Shown here piece by piece: positions 27,974-38,883 of a stretch of DNA of 64,000 nt. How positions within the stretch are numbered: the stretch's first letter is position 1; each line of letters starts with the position of its first letter. The position numbers and the translations under genes are program-made. The notes beneath the pieces were generated by a model that saw only the letters and a program-made list of their open reading frames with translations, ran no database searches and was not told where the DNA came from. The DNA is taken from contig JAUFOR010000002.1 of the NCBI GenBank assembly GCA_040285745.1, forward strand, positions 1,860,001 to 1,924,000, written 5' to 3'. This stretch comes from Barthelona sp. PCE (lineage: Eukaryota > Metamonada: BaSk clade).

Positions 27974-30900
27974 ATGGCAAATTTTTACACAAGCACAAAG
28001 GTAAGCATTTATGCATTTCTGTTGTTGTTTTCATATTTTAGCTTTTCTACTGCAGCTACATGTTCGGGCACAGATAATCCGTCATATTTTAGCAGTAGGT
28101 ACGATTGGTCATGTGGTCATGTGCCTGATGCTAATAGTGATGTTATAGCTCAAAGTGGATTGTCTTTTAGAGTCAATACAAATCGAATTATAAAGTCTCT
28201 GTGGGTAAAACCAGGCTCAGGGTATTTTCTTGTTCAAGGTAGTCAAACTTTAACAGTTAATGGACTTACAAAGATAGAGCGTCCCATATATGCTGATTCG
28301 GGAGGAAAGTTCAAATTTACTGACGTTGAGTTATATGGAACTTCTATTGGCTACACCAGCCCATCATCATGTACATCTCGTGATATGGAAGTAACAGGAA
28401 CAATGACAGTCAAAAGTGACAGTGCAGCTTTGTACTGTATGGATCTCGTTGTCGAGAATCTTGAGATTGAGTCAGCAAAATGGCGTTTAGGAGTCGGTGG
28501 ACGGCTCACAGTCAATGGTGAACTCAAGCTCCCCCCTTCGGGTGCTGTATTCGAAAATCATGATACTAACTATGCCAATGTGTATCTTTATGGCTTGGTT
28601 ACCAAGGTTGGTATCACAACACATTTGGAATTTCAGACTCATGTAACTACTTCTGCTCAGTGGAGTTTGGAAGGAGGTACGGTCCACTTCGACCTGTGCT
28701 TCTATTCCGTTACTCCCGATGGTAGTTACAACACCGATCCAGGCGCATTTGGTCCTGGTGATTGGGTTCTTAAGAACTCAGGTTTCAGTCCTTCAATTTC
28801 TTTCAAAGATCGTAGTGACATGAACTGTTACAACAACTTTGAGAAACAGTTTTTCTTCAAATATGAGGGCATGGCTGTTAAGTTCAACCTTTATTTTGGA
28901 GGTTATTCATACAACCTGCGTCCTCTCACTGATTGGGACTACATCAACATCGATAATCTAGGCTTAAGTGCTACTGAGGTTACTATCGATTGTACTTACG
29001 CTATGGATGTCCTCATTCCAGTTAAGGAGTTTCACTATCAGACTAATCTGAAGGAGACATCATTCCCTCGTCGCTGTAATTTCTTTGCTGATGAACTAAT
29101 TGTTGATTCCTCAATCAATAATATCCGTTCGTCTATTATTGACAGCTCACGAGCAAATTTCACGTTGCTGGACCTTACAGTTGATAATGGGCGCACTGCT
29201 CAGATTGTTGGAGAACTAGACCTTAATGGTGATTGTACAATCACCTCAGGTGCACTGCGTGTCACAGCTCCCGTCACATTCGCAGGAGACATTTATCTTC
29301 ACAACGCATATGTGTACGGTGGTTCTGTGATTCACGGTAATAACACTCACTTCCTTGATGCTATGGGAAAACGTATTTCCAATACAAAGATGAACATGGA
29401 GTATAAGTTTGACTGGCAGAACGGAAACATTACATGTGGTAACTCAATTCTTGATGGTGGTATCTTTATTAAAAAGGATTATTCCCATTTCTTCCAGGAA
29501 GATCTCTCAGTTAACCCATGTACCCTCAACATTACAAACGAATTCGTAGTCCCTGCGGATCATTCAGTCATTGAAGCGTTACTTGATGTTTACGCTGAGA
29601 TGTATTGTACTGGTGACTCAATTCGTTTCAGAGGTGGTGGTTATTGGCGTAACTATCTTAATATCGATCATATTCTTATCTTTTCGAAGTCTGATATGAT
29701 AAGCGATTTCCAACAGACATGGCAAATTATGGTCAATCAGGCTTTCCGCATTGGCGATGCATTTGAAATAGATGGTGCAGAGCTTAATGTTATCGAGGGT
29801 CTTTGGAATACCTCGTACAACCCTATTCTTTTATTAAGATCGGGTTTTATTTTCTTCAATACTAATGATTCAATAGGAACTATTGAACTGCGTGGTGGTG
29901 AAGCATATTTCTTTGGTATTGGACATGTTGACATCATGAGAGTTTATAAAGGTTCTCATCGTTCTGAAGCATTTTTTAATGGTAGTCAAGTGTCTTTCTT
30001 ATCAGGTGATTCAAAATTCCAGTTCAAGGATAGAACAGTCATTGAAAAGTTAGTCGTTGAAAGCGGTCATTACGTTGATATGCACAGTGAATTCAACGCA
30101 TCTTCAATTTCAATTAGTAGTGGTACACTTGAACTTAACGGACTGAGCATTATTGATGTCTTTGGCATCAGCGGAGGTAATGTTTCTGGTCTTGGTGAAG
30201 TTAACGTCACACGGTTGTATCAAAGCGGAGGTGAGTTAAATGGTGGTCATCAGTCATTTTACAGCTCATCATCTATTATGAATGTTGGTTACTATAATGT
30301 AACCTCCAGTGTTGTGAAGCACATAACCAATAGAAATGTGAGAATTCATAAACGTATGTGGTATCGTGCCTCAGGAGGTTATACTTATTGTTATTACGGG
30401 ACTCACATCGAAATCATGCCTGGTGCTGATCTCGTTTGGGATCCACAAGATGGAAGCGTAGCACGTTTCTACAAGTATGATGTTGCTGGTGAAATATGTT
30501 CTATTACTGTACACGACAATGCTGCGATGTACTCTGTTGATTCTGCAACCGTCTACATGTACGTGCAGTACAACATCGAGGGTCTCTTCTACCTAAACGA
30601 TAGTTCTACATTCTTTATGGGTGGAGGAAACTCGATTATTACAGGTGAAGTCCGTATCCCTGCCAGCTCCACATTGAATCTTGCAGGTTTATATTACACC
30701 AATCAACGTTATTCATACGTTGATATCTTTGAACCTGCTTATATCCTCAACTCTGGTACTCTAAAGTTGACAGGCCGAAATATCGTCTACCTACATGATA
30801 ACGCAACAATCAACATTGGTGATAATCTTAACGTTGCGGGTGATCGATATTCGTGGTTGGATTACCACCCTGACCTTAACGTCACAGATCTGGTTGTTAC

Positions 30901-33900
30901 TACTGGTAGTCTGCATGTGTTTGAAAATACTCTCTTTGAAGTCGATACAATCACATGCGTTAGCAATGGATCTTTAATCACCGATTCAAACACTGTAGTT
31001 AGTGATCATATTACTGTTAACAATGGTTACCACAGCTTTAACAAGAACGTTACAGTTGATACGCTCAATCATAACGGTGGTACAACTATCATAAACAATA
31101 CAGCTGTTATTACAACTTTGCATATCTGTGGCGGTCATCTTAAAATTAATGGTGATCTTCTAGTTGATGATATAGACTTCTGTGGTGGTACTCTTACTGT
31201 TTACGGTGAGCTACGTACATCAACGATTGTATATGCGGCTGGTTCTCTCAACTCAAATGGTATAACATATCTCGACTACCTTGAGGTATCACATACTAAT
31301 GCGCGATTCAAGCATCTTATCTGTAACCATACCAACATTATTGGTGGTTACCTTTACAGTTGGAAATTTGAGGGCAACTACACTGAGATGTCATCAGGTC
31401 GTTGGTACACGTACGATCAAACTAACATTACTGATATTCATTTCACTGATGGTCGTGCATATTTCGATGGTTTATTGCGTGCTGATTCGCTTCTCATTGA
31501 GGGAGGACAGCACACAGCAACCAAGGCTGGTTACGTCAACAATATCACACATATTGATGGTGATTATACACCATACACAAACTCTGATTTTGATAATTAC
31601 TTGCTTTTGGGTGGAAGAATGCTGCTTTCGTATTCTTTCTCCATCTGCAACTTCAATTTCTCAGGAGGTTACTTCCAAGGTACATCTAGAGTGCTGACTG
31701 TCAATTGTGACATGTATATTTACTCAGACGATGATAAAAGATGGAGTTCAAACCTAATCACTAACGGTAATGTCTATTACCTCAGCGGAAAAGTGATTGT
31801 GTATCAAGGTGTTTGGTGGAAGAACTACGGAACGGTCAAGATTACAACTCTTGATCCTTCGTGGGATTTGATTAATTACCATCCAACACATAGCCCTTCT
31901 CAGAATGTGATGCAACAGCATGGTACTCTTAACATTACTGTACCACTTATTATGGAGTGGAAGGTTGTTAATTATGGAGACATGGTGTTGTTCAATGATT
32001 CTGGCATTGTTGAGTTACGTTCATTCCAAAACTACGGTGTTCTCACTGTTAGTGGAGGTGTCGACGCATACTTCCACTATGCTACACGTCTTGAGTATCT
32101 CTCAGTGATTCAGGGTGATGGTGACCTATTCATTAATACATGGAGTGGCGACACAACTTTCTACGTGCTTGGCGGAGCAACCTTCGATATGCACGGGAAG
32201 ATAACATGTAGATATGGAACTGTTACTTTTTATCTTAATTCAGAACTCAAGCAAGTTGGTTGGCATGTGTCAATTGAAGGTTCCAGTGTCACTTTCCCTA
32301 CTGATGGTGATCTGACATTCTATCGCATTGAAATTTCATCAGGTGTACTGAACATGCAATCGAAAATTAACGCTGATATGTTGGACGCTCAAGGTGGTAC
32401 CACATATCTTTATGATTCTACTGTGAATACCACTACTGTCCAATCATCCAACGTGTATCTTCGGGACACATACGATTTGGTTGATGTAACTGTTAGTTCC
32501 GGTGAGCTCCATGTTCAATACTCGGGCAATGTTCAGAATATTACCCAGGATGGTGGTACCATAGATATTGAGACAGCATCTAAGCTACTCACTGTCCAAG
32601 GATACTTCCTTAACAGTGGTCACTTCACAGGTGTTGGTGGTATTCTTATTAACGAATATTTGGCGTTCGTGAGTGGTCGTATCTCTGGTACAGGTGTATT
32701 CCGAACCAATAATCTTGTTGAGATATATTCAGGTGTACTCAAGGAGGTACGTCAACGTAGTCTTGATTTGAAAGGCCGAACTGTGATTATTGATTGTGAA
32801 ATTGATTTCTACTCGTATGCTCAGTTTGGCATTGCAGCTTCTGGCACTCTTATTTTGGAAGCTACCAATATTCCAATCAAGTTCAACGAGAAGCAGACAG
32901 CTGCTCCTTCAAGAGTGCATTGTCTTGGTCGTGTTGAGAAATACGGTTTTAGACAAGCGCAGTTGGATCTATATTCTTACTTTAGTGCTCCTGTTGATCT
33001 TGTTGCTGGTGAGTTGTTATTCTCAAGAGACGGTGAAATTTATTCATATGTTACTATTGCTGCTGGTGCCAACTTTGAGATCACAAATGGTTTCGCTTTT
33101 GGTTTCGGTTCCGATCTTACTGTGTTTGGTAACATGACGTTAAGTGGTGGTACTGTTGATTTCGATCTTACGTTCTACAACTTCACCAATGGTTACACAG
33201 TAATCAATGATGGTGATGTTACATATCTTGCATCAGTCTTCTTGACTCATCCCGGTGAACACTTTATTATCAACGGTGGTGATGTCCACTTTGATCGTTT
33301 GAATGTTGACTTCGCAAATATCACTGTTAACGGTGGTACTTTGTTGCTAGATTCAATGGTTACTGCTGTTTACCTTGATCAATTTGGCGGTGATATTACA
33401 ATCCCCCGTCACATGCTCGTCAGTGGTATCTACAATTTATACGGTGGATCTTTGATTGATACATCGCTGGTTACAACAAGTGGCCCCCTCAATTGGTACG
33501 GTGGTTCCATTTCGGGTTCCGGTCGTATTCTTACTGATGGTGGTGTTGTTATTTATTCAGGTGCTTCTGCTAAGGTTCTTGAGATTAAGGAGTTCTTTAA
33601 TACGAAAGAGTGTGTCTGGCTTGAAGGTGATATTGTTGCCAACGATGGTGCGCTCTTTAAGAACCTTGGTGAATCATCTATTGTTCTTCAGCCTGGTGGG
33701 TCATTCCTTCAAGGTACAGGAGATGTCGCTGTACTTGAAAATCAAGGTACAGTTGAGAAGTTCGATTATGGTATAGCTAACTTCAACATTATGGTTGATC
33801 ATTCAGGTTTTGTTATTGTGCATGAAGGCCGCCTCACGTTCACTGCTGGTGTTGCTGCCATTGGTGATCTAGATGTTAAGTTCGGTTCTGTTGTCGAGTT

Positions 33901-36900
33901 TTCTGGTCCTTATCAGACGTTCTATCCTGCCGCCAGCGTTCACGGTGACGGTATGGTCGAAGTTGCTTCAGGTGCCAGTATTACATTCACTTGTAAGTAT
34001 AACGTCACTGGTTTCCTTAAGGTTTCCGGTGGTGCTGCATACTTTGAGCCTGGTCTTGATCTTACTAACTTGGGTACTTTACTTTGGGTTGTTGGTGGTC
34101 AGTGTATCTTCCACGGTTACCCCTTGGTTGCAACCAATGTGGTTATTGATTTGGGTTATCTTTCCGTCGATGCTGAGGTTGAGATTCACGGAACGTTCGA
34201 TCAGAACGGTGGTGAAGTTGATTTTGGAGCTAAATCAGAAATCTTTGGGCGCATGAACATCACTGACGGTATATTTGGAGGTGATGGTTCAATGGCAGCT
34301 TACAATGAGTTTGGTTGGTACGGAGGTACCATAAAAGGCGGTAACATCTTTGAGCTTCTCGGTATTGTCGCCAAAATTGGTGGTGGTCCCAAGGTGATGG
34401 ATCAACGCCGTTTCGAGCTCAAGTGTACAACGTATTACACTGGTGGTGATATCACTGGTCGTAATGGTGCTTCTCTCATTATTACAACTGCAGCGAAATT
34501 GGACATGCGCCCAGGTGCCAACATGCTTTATGATGGAACTGGTGCTCGCCCTGAACTGGGTAACGCAAACAGAATCATAAAACGTGAGTCTGACTCTGTC
34601 TTGATCGAGTGGTACCTCAACACCATTGCTGATATTTCGCTCCTTGAGGGTGATCTTTCTTTCTCAGGTGGTGGTTTCGTTCGTGGAAACATATCTTTGA
34701 ACGCTGCTACTCAGTTTGAGATCGATGGAACAACTTCTTTTGTGTTTGAATCGCATTCTCGTTGTATCGGTTTTGGTCGTCTAGCTCTTTCCGGCGGTCA
34801 GGTTAACGTGCACTCTTTCGCTTTTATTAGCTTAGATGCTGGTTCCAGTATCAGAATTTCCGGTTCTTATGTAACTGTGGATGATGATGCTGTTGTTAGC
34901 GCAGAAGAGTTGGTTGTTTCTGGTGCATCTGGCTCTGTTTTGTCTTATGACGGTGTTAAACCACAGACTATTCCTCCACTCGTTGTGAATGGTGGTTCAG
35001 TTCGTGCTCTTTGTCCTGTTACAATGCCTAATGGAGCTATTTTCACTGCGGGTGAGTGTTCATTTGCTTCAACAGTTGATTTTATGGGTGCTACCGAAAT
35101 TTCGGGTGGTGTTCACAGTTTCCACTCTGCTGTACGATTCTTTGATAACGTCTTCTTCTCTGGTGGTGAAATCAACGGTGAAGGTTTGCTTAATTTCACA
35201 AGCAACGTGTTCTGGGATGGTGGTAAGTTCTCTGGAACTGGTACTGTCTATACAGAACAAACTGTTACTGTTGATACAACTGCTACTAAGGAGATTTCTG
35301 AAAGATATTGGTCAGGTTTGGGTACATTCCGCTGGCGTCAGGGTGACATTGAACTCTCTGACTCTGCTTTCTTCAATAATAGCGCTTCATTTGTTGTAGA
35401 TCTTCGTTCTTCTGCCACATTCAGTCATGTATCTGGATTAAGTTCTAAGCTGCATAACCAAGGAACATTCGACATTGACAATGATGCTTCTGCATATGAA
35501 GTTGCATTTGACATTGTCTTTGACCATATTGCTGGTGATATTAACATCAAACGTGGTATTTTGAACATTGGTAGTGAATTTAGTTCATACGGTGATCTTA
35601 CAGTTGATGCAAGTGGTGTTTTCATCATTCATTCAGGTGAGCTTCATTTTTATGAAGGTTCATATACTTCTGTCGGTCACTTTAAGATGAACGGTGGTAC
35701 ATGTTTCATTCACGAGTTAACCTGGGACACATCAAGCTTCGAGGTTAACGGTGGTTACCTTATTTTCCTCAAGGAGACTAACTTTGTCAATCTTGGTTTC
35801 CCATGTGATTTGTTGGGCGGTGTAGTAGATTTCCGTACACCACCTCCAATTACATCAGTCATTGCAATCGATGGTGGTGAAATGCGTTTCAACTGTTTGA
35901 ACTTCATTGTTCAGTCGCTTTCCCTTCAATCCGGTACACTAACTGGTAAGGGTGAAATTGTATGTGCATCATACTTCCTCTTTGTTTCTGGCCTCGTTGA
36001 TGATATTGGATCAGTTGCTTCTTCCAACGTCACATTTGCAGGATCTGCAGGAACACCAATGAATATCAACCGTTTCACAATCATTAACCGAGCCTTTATG
36101 TTTTGGCAATCGGGTGAAATCTATGGTTCGAATGGTGCCAAAATCATCAATGATCCATCCACTTCATTTGAAATTCGTGTTACAACATCGTACGCAATGA
36201 CTGTGGATAATATTCAAGTTCTCCCAGTACTTGAGAACCACGGTACCATCAGAAAGCTCGAAGCCGGTCAGGCAGAGATCAACTGGGAGGTTGTTTCTTA
36301 TGATGACTCACGTATGTTTATTATTGAGGGTGACATTGCTATGTATGACAACAAGGTTGATCAACGTTCTGGCTCTCTCATTTCTGTTGGTGCTGGAACT
36401 GTTCTTCGTGCGCGTTCAATTCAGCACTTTTTCATTGGTCAAGGTGCAGAGATCGCCTTGGTCGCAGGTTCGTCTTTCCTCATTGAGGGCGAGGCTGTCA
36501 ACACATACGGTAAAGTCTATGGTTCAGGCACATTTGAAGTGAAGTCTGGATCAACACTTTACGTTCATCAGTCTGCCGATTTGACTGGTGCAGATGCCCT
36601 TCGCATCACTGGTGGTAAAGTTTTTATCACTTGTTCGACTCTTGAGCTCAGTAAGATTGAGCTCGTCAGTGGTGAGATTCACGGCCAAGGTTCCATCAAC
36701 GTTACCAATTTAGAGGTAACTATTGGTACTCTTGATTCTGTAACAGTTTTCGTTGATCACACAGAGATTACAAACGATCTCAAGTTAAAGAATTCAACAA
36801 TCATTGTTCGCAATGATCTGCAGCTCATTAACGGTGACATCACATTCACTGATTCATATCTGAAGGTGTTGAATGGATCACAGATTGATCTTGCGGGTAC

Positions 36901-38008
36901 ATCAAACTCTCAGTTCTTGATTGATGATGTTTACTCTCCATCCGCTGTATATTTACACGGTAAGGTTGTTACTCAGTCATCGTTTAACACGCGTTATTTC
37001 TCAATATATGTTCCATTCTACGTCAACAACACAGCTCATATGGACCTTACTTATGGTACATTCCGTGTTTATAATACTGAATTCCATGTGTACGGTACTA
37101 TTGAATTGGAGTCCAGCTCGGCCCTAAGATTGTACACCACTTCCAAGATGTACATCTATGCGGATGGTTACGTTCACGGTAGCAGACCAACTGACTTCCA
37201 ACAGTCATCAGAGCTGCACTTGTTTGGTACAATGGCTCACTCAACAACCCCTATTTTCCAGGACACATCCAGTGTGTACCTGTATACTGGTCACAGTTTT
37301 GGTGTTGCAATTACTGCGATTACCCTTTCTGATACGGTATCAGTTGTTTTTGTTAACGATGGTACGTCATCATTCCAATCAGAGATGAAACTTTCATTCT
37401 CTGGCTCTTCATCCTTGCTCATACAGCATCCCAATGTTATTCTTGAGGAAATCACATTTTCTTCAACATCCGCGAAACTTACAGTTGCAAAAGATTGTAT
37501 TGTTCATTTGAAAAACACATTTGTTGTATCCAGTTACGGAAAGATTTATTTGGGATCTCGTTCCAAGTTCTACATTGATGAAGGGGCTACATTTAATGCA
37601 GCTACTTCTACATACATTTATGGACCTGGTGTACTGAACATTGAAGGTACATTTATTTGGGGTAATGCACACATTTATTTGTACGATAGTCTTTTTGTGT
37701 ATGTTAACACAACAGGTGAGATTATGTTCACTTATACTGGTTCAGCTGAACGTTATTTTGTTGCTCAGAACGAGGGTGTTTCACTTCTTGTTCATGGAGC
37801 TTTTAATATTGACGGACGCAGCCCTCAGATTAAGGTTGATTCCATTTTTGAAAATGAATCAACGTTAACTCTCAACCAAGCTTCTGTTTCGTATGAGACG
37901 TACTTTTTGAGTGGGTTCCGCAAATTTTACTATGTTTTCCGTGACAATGCTACTCTTACTCTTAACTCTGAGATGCGTATTGGCAGTGGTTTCTTTACCT
38001 TTTGGTGA
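27974..38008 (+). CDS. Giant surface protein, segment 1 (signal peptide and first 3,344 residues)
   Basis: An unbroken frame of 3,344 codons. Residues 1-28 are a signal peptide (hydrophobic core ~12-24, cleavage near STAA/T). The first mature domain has CSG, W-S-C-G-H-V-P and a series of short strands, recalling the N-terminal G8-like domains of large animal and protist surface proteins (tentative). Residues ~100-1,500 are degenerate beta-helix repeats. From about residue 1,560 to 2,730 five copies of a longer super-repeat follow at roughly 270-residue spacing. The last ~350 residues shift to Tyr/Phe/His-rich strands. Codon use is strongly biased to GGT and AAG in the later part. It ends at a TGA immediately after a TTTT run at which the next frame takes over. 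Confidence 0.9.
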   Translation: MANFYTSTKVSIYAFLLLFSYFSFSTAATCSGTDNPSYFSSRYDWSCGHVPDANSDVIAQSGLSFRVNTNRIIKSLWVKPGSGYFLVQGSQTLTVNGLTKIERPIYADSGGKFKFTDVELYGTSIGYTSPSSCTSRDMEVTGTMTVKSDSAALYCMDLVVENLEIESAKWRLGVGGRLTVNGELKLPPSGAVFENHDTNYANVYLYGLVTKVGITTHLEFQTHVTTSAQWSLEGGTVHFDLCFYSVTPDGSYNTDPGAFGPGDWVLKNSGFSPSISFKDRSDMNCYNNFEKQFFFKYEGMAVKFNLYFGGYSYNLRPLTDWDYINIDNLGLSATEVTIDCTYAMDVLIPVKEFHYQTNLKETSFPRRCNFFADELIVDSSINNIRSSIIDSSRANFTLLDLTVDNGRTAQIVGELDLNGDCTITSGALRVTAPVTFAGDIYLHNAYVYGGSVIHGNNTHFLDAMGKRISNTKMNMEYKFDWQNGNITCGNSILDGGIFIKKDYSHFFQEDLSVNPCTLNITNEFVVPADHSVIEALLDVYAEMYCTGDSIRFRGGGYWRNYLNIDHILIFSKSDMISDFQQTWQIMVNQAFRIGDAFEIDGAELNVIEGLWNTSYNPILLLRSGFIFFNTNDSIGTIELRGGEAYFFGIGHVDIMRVYKGSHRSEAFFNGSQVSFLSGDSKFQFKDRTVIEKLVVESGHYVDMHSEFNASSISISSGTLELNGLSIIDVFGISGGNVSGLGEVNVTRLYQSGGELNGGHQSFYSSSSIMNVGYYNVTSSVVKHITNRNVRIHKRMWYRASGGYTYCYYGTHIEIMPGADLVWDPQDGSVARFYKYDVAGEICSITVHDNAAMYSVDSATVYMYVQYNIEGLFYLNDSSTFFMGGGNSIITGEVRIPASSTLNLAGLYYTNQRYSYVDIFEPAYILNSGTLKLTGRNIVYLHDNATINIGDNLNVAGDRYSWLDYHPDLNVTDLVVTTGSLHVFENTLFEVDTITCVSNGSLITDSNTVVSDHITVNNGYHSFNKNVTVDTLNHNGGTTIINNTAVITTLHICGGHLKINGDLLVDDIDFCGGTLTVYGELRTSTIVYAAGSLNSNGITYLDYLEVSHTNARFKHLICNHTNIIGGYLYSWKFEGNYTEMSSGRWYTYDQTNITDIHFTDGRAYFDGLLRADSLLIEGGQHTATKAGYVNNITHIDGDYTPYTNSDFDNYLLLGGRMLLSYSFSICNFNFSGGYFQGTSRVLTVNCDMYIYSDDDKRWSSNLITNGNVYYLSGKVIVYQGVWWKNYGTVKITTLDPSWDLINYHPTHSPSQNVMQQHGTLNITVPLIMEWKVVNYGDMVLFNDSGIVELRSFQNYGVLTVSGGVDAYFHYATRLEYLSVIQGDGDLFINTWSGDTTFYVLGGATFDMHGKITCRYGTVTFYLNSELKQVGWHVSIEGSSVTFPTDGDLTFYRIEISSGVLNMQSKINADMLDAQGGTTYLYDSTVNTTTVQSSNVYLRDTYDLVDVTVSSGELHVQYSGNVQNITQDGGTIDIETASKLLTVQGYFLNSGHFTGVGGILINEYLAFVSGRISGTGVFRTNNLVEIYSGVLKEVRQRSLDLKGRTVIIDCEIDFYSYAQFGIAASGTLILEATNIPIKFNEKQTAAPSRVHCLGRVEKYGFRQAQLDLYSYFSAPVDLVAGELLFSRDGEIYSYVTIAAGANFEITNGFAFGFGSDLTVFGNMTLSGGTVDFDLTFYNFTNGYTVINDGDVTYLASVFLTHPGEHFIINGGDVHFDRLNVDFANITVNGGTLLLDSMVTAVYLDQFGGDITIPRHMLVSGIYNLYGGSLIDTSLVTTSGPLNWYGGSISGSGRILTDGGVVIYSGASAKVLEIKEFFNTKECVWLEGDIVANDGALFKNLGESSIVLQPGGSFLQGTGDVAVLENQGTVEKFDYGIANFNIMVDHSGFVIVHEGRLTFTAGVAAIGDLDVKFGSVVEFSGPYQTFYPAASVHGDGMVEVASGASITFTCKYNVTGFLKVSGGAAYFEPGLDLTNLGTLLWVVGGQCIFHGYPLVATNVVIDLGYLSVDAEVEIHGTFDQNGGEVDFGAKSEIFGRMNITDGIFGGDGSMAAYNEFGWYGGTIKGGNIFELLGIVAKIGGGPKVMDQRRFELKCTTYYTGGDITGRNGASLIITTAAKLDMRPGANMLYDGTGARPELGNANRIIKRESDSVLIEWYLNTIADISLLEGDLSFSGGGFVRGNISLNAATQFEIDGTTSFVFESHSRCIGFGRLALSGGQVNVHSFAFISLDAGSSIRISGSYVTVDDDAVVSAEELVVSGASGSVLSYDGVKPQTIPPLVVNGGSVRALCPVTMPNGAIFTAGECSFASTVDFMGATEISGGVHSFHSAVRFFDNVFFSGGEINGEGLLNFTSNVFWDGGKFSGTGTVYTEQTVTVDTTATKEISERYWSGLGTFRWRQGDIELSDSAFFNNSASFVVDLRSSATFSHVSGLSSKLHNQGTFDIDNDASAYEVAFDIVFDHIAGDINIKRGILNIGSEFSSYGDLTVDASGVFIIHSGELHFYEGSYTSVGHFKMNGGTCFIHELTWDTSSFEVNGGYLIFLKETNFVNLGFPCDLLGGVVDFRTPPPITSVIAIDGGEMRFNCLNFIVQSLSLQSGTLTGKGEIVCASYFLFVSGLVDDIGSVASSNVTFAGSAGTPMNINRFTIINRAFMFWQSGEIYGSNGAKIINDPSTSFEIRVTTSYAMTVDNIQVLPVLENHGTIRKLEAGQAEINWEVVSYDDSRMFIIEGDIAMYDNKVDQRSGSLISVGAGTVLRARSIQHFFIGQGAEIALVAGSSFLIEGEAVNTYGKVYGSGTFEVKSGSTLYVHQSADLTGADALRITGGKVFITCSTLELSKIELVSGEIHGQGSINVTNLEVTIGTLDSVTVFVDHTEITNDLKLKNSTIIVRNDLQLINGDITFTDSYLKVLNGSQIDLAGTSNSQFLIDDVYSPSAVYLHGKVVTQSSFNTRYFSIYVPFYVNNTAHMDLTYGTFRVYNTEFHVYGTIELESSSALRLYTTSKMYIYADGYVHGSRPTDFQQSSELHLFGTMAHSTTPIFQDTSSVYLYTGHSFGVAITAITLSDTVSVVFVNDGTSSFQSEMKLSFSGSSSLLIQHPNVILEEITFSSTSAKLTVAKDCIVHLKNTFVVSSYGKIYLGSRSKFYIDEGATFNAATSTYIYGPGVLNIEGTFIWGNAHIYLYDSLFVYVNTTGEIMFTYTGSAERYFVAQNEGVSLLVHGAFNIDGRSPQIKVDSIFENESTLTLNQASVSYETYFLSGFRKFYYVFRDNATLTLNSEMRIGSGFFTFW
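32665..36150 (+). repeat. Five tandem super-repeats in segment 1
   Basis: Copies start near 32665, 33490, 34310, 35210 and 35975, about 780-900 bp apart. Each carries a ~55-residue signature: aromatic-x-(W/V)-x-G-x-I-x-G-x-G, then a strand, then K-x-(I/V/M)-x-x-R/K, then W-x-x-G-(D/E)-I and A-x-(F/I). Between signatures lie ordinary strand-turn repeats. Similarity is in protein pattern; the DNA copies are well diverged. Confidence 0.75.
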
Positions 38009-38588
38009 AAACGTTACTATTGCTGGAAATGGTAAGCTTGAATTCAGCTCACCCGATGATTGTGTCTTCCACTGTGGTATTGATTTACCACTATATGATG
38101 TATACCTGGCATCGGGTCTGATCCGTGTTGAGACTAATGGTGTCATTAATTCAAATCTAGTTGTAGGTGGTAATGTTTACTTTGCGAAACAGCCTATTAT
38201 GGGTAGTTTCGATTTTAAGGTTACCAGTTCTGGTATTGCCCATATTGGTAACTCAAACTTTACTATCAATGGTGCTTTGAACATTGATGGTAGCGGTAAA
38301 ATTATATTTGATGGTGGTACAATATCTACTAAGGTGTTCAACTTTGGTGGTCAATCTACCCTTGAGGGTATTGGATATGTGTCAACACCAGAGCTTCACA
38401 TTCAAACATCTTCTTCAACTAAATACGTCAAGGGCGTTTCAATTCACATTGAAGAAGACGGTATGGCTCAGGTTGAGGGTACTGGTACTACAATCTTTGA
38501 TGGTGATGCTTCCTTGATTCTTCACTCTGGATCAACTATGAAGGTGCTTCAAACCTTCCACTCTTGGTTCTTCATCAACAAAGAATGA
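38004..38588 (+). CDS. Giant surface protein, segment 2 (frame +1 from segment 1)
   Basis: About 194 codons that continue the repeat pattern (FGENVTIAG, then GGxIxTKVFNFGG). The frame is entered by skipping one T of TTTT at 38000-38003. It ends at TGA 38586-38588, just after an in-frame AAA-G at 38580. Upstream of 38000 this frame loses the repeat character, which fixes the junction. Confidence 0.72.
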   Translation, partial: GENVTIAGNGKLEFSSPDDCVFHCGIDLPLYDVYLASGLIRVETNGVINSNLVVGGNVYFAKQPIMGSFDFKVTSSGIAHIGNSNFTINGALNIDGSGKIIFDGGTISTKVFNFGGQSTLEGIGYVSTPELHIQTSSSTKYVKGVSIHIEEDGMAQVEGTGTTIFDGDASLILHSGSTMKVLQTFHSWFFINKE

Positions 38589-38883
38589 TTGGACGTTTAA
38601 GTGTTACAATGCTACAGTGCATAAGACGACCGGTAATAATGTTCACTTTTATATTCACAGTACTTTTGAGTTTGAGAAGTGTACCATCAAGCATGATTAT
38701 GATTATAATCTTTATCTCTATGCAGACAACTCTCTATTTAAGAATTGTACGTTCGATATTGATGGAGTTGGATCGTCTGATGTAAGTTATTTGGAATTCC
38801 GTGGTATTCACCACTTTGAGGATGTTGTCTTCATTTCTAGCAGTTACTCGTATTATAGATTCGCATATGCTTCTGGGTTCTAA
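38584..38883 (+). CDS. Giant surface protein, segment 3
   Basis: About 100 codons with Tyr/Phe/His-rich strand repeats and Cys residues (FKCYNATVH, FEKCTIKHDYDYN, FKNCTFDIDG). Entered by one extra base at AAA 38580-38582; ends at TAA 38881-38883 just after GGG 38875-38877. It is the shortest piece of the gene. Confidence 0.68.
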   Translation, partial: NDWTFKCYNATVHKTTGNNVHFYIHSTFEFEKCTIKHDYDYNLYLYADNSLFKNCTFDIDGVGSSDVSYLEFRGIHHFEDVVFISSSYSYYRFAYASGF

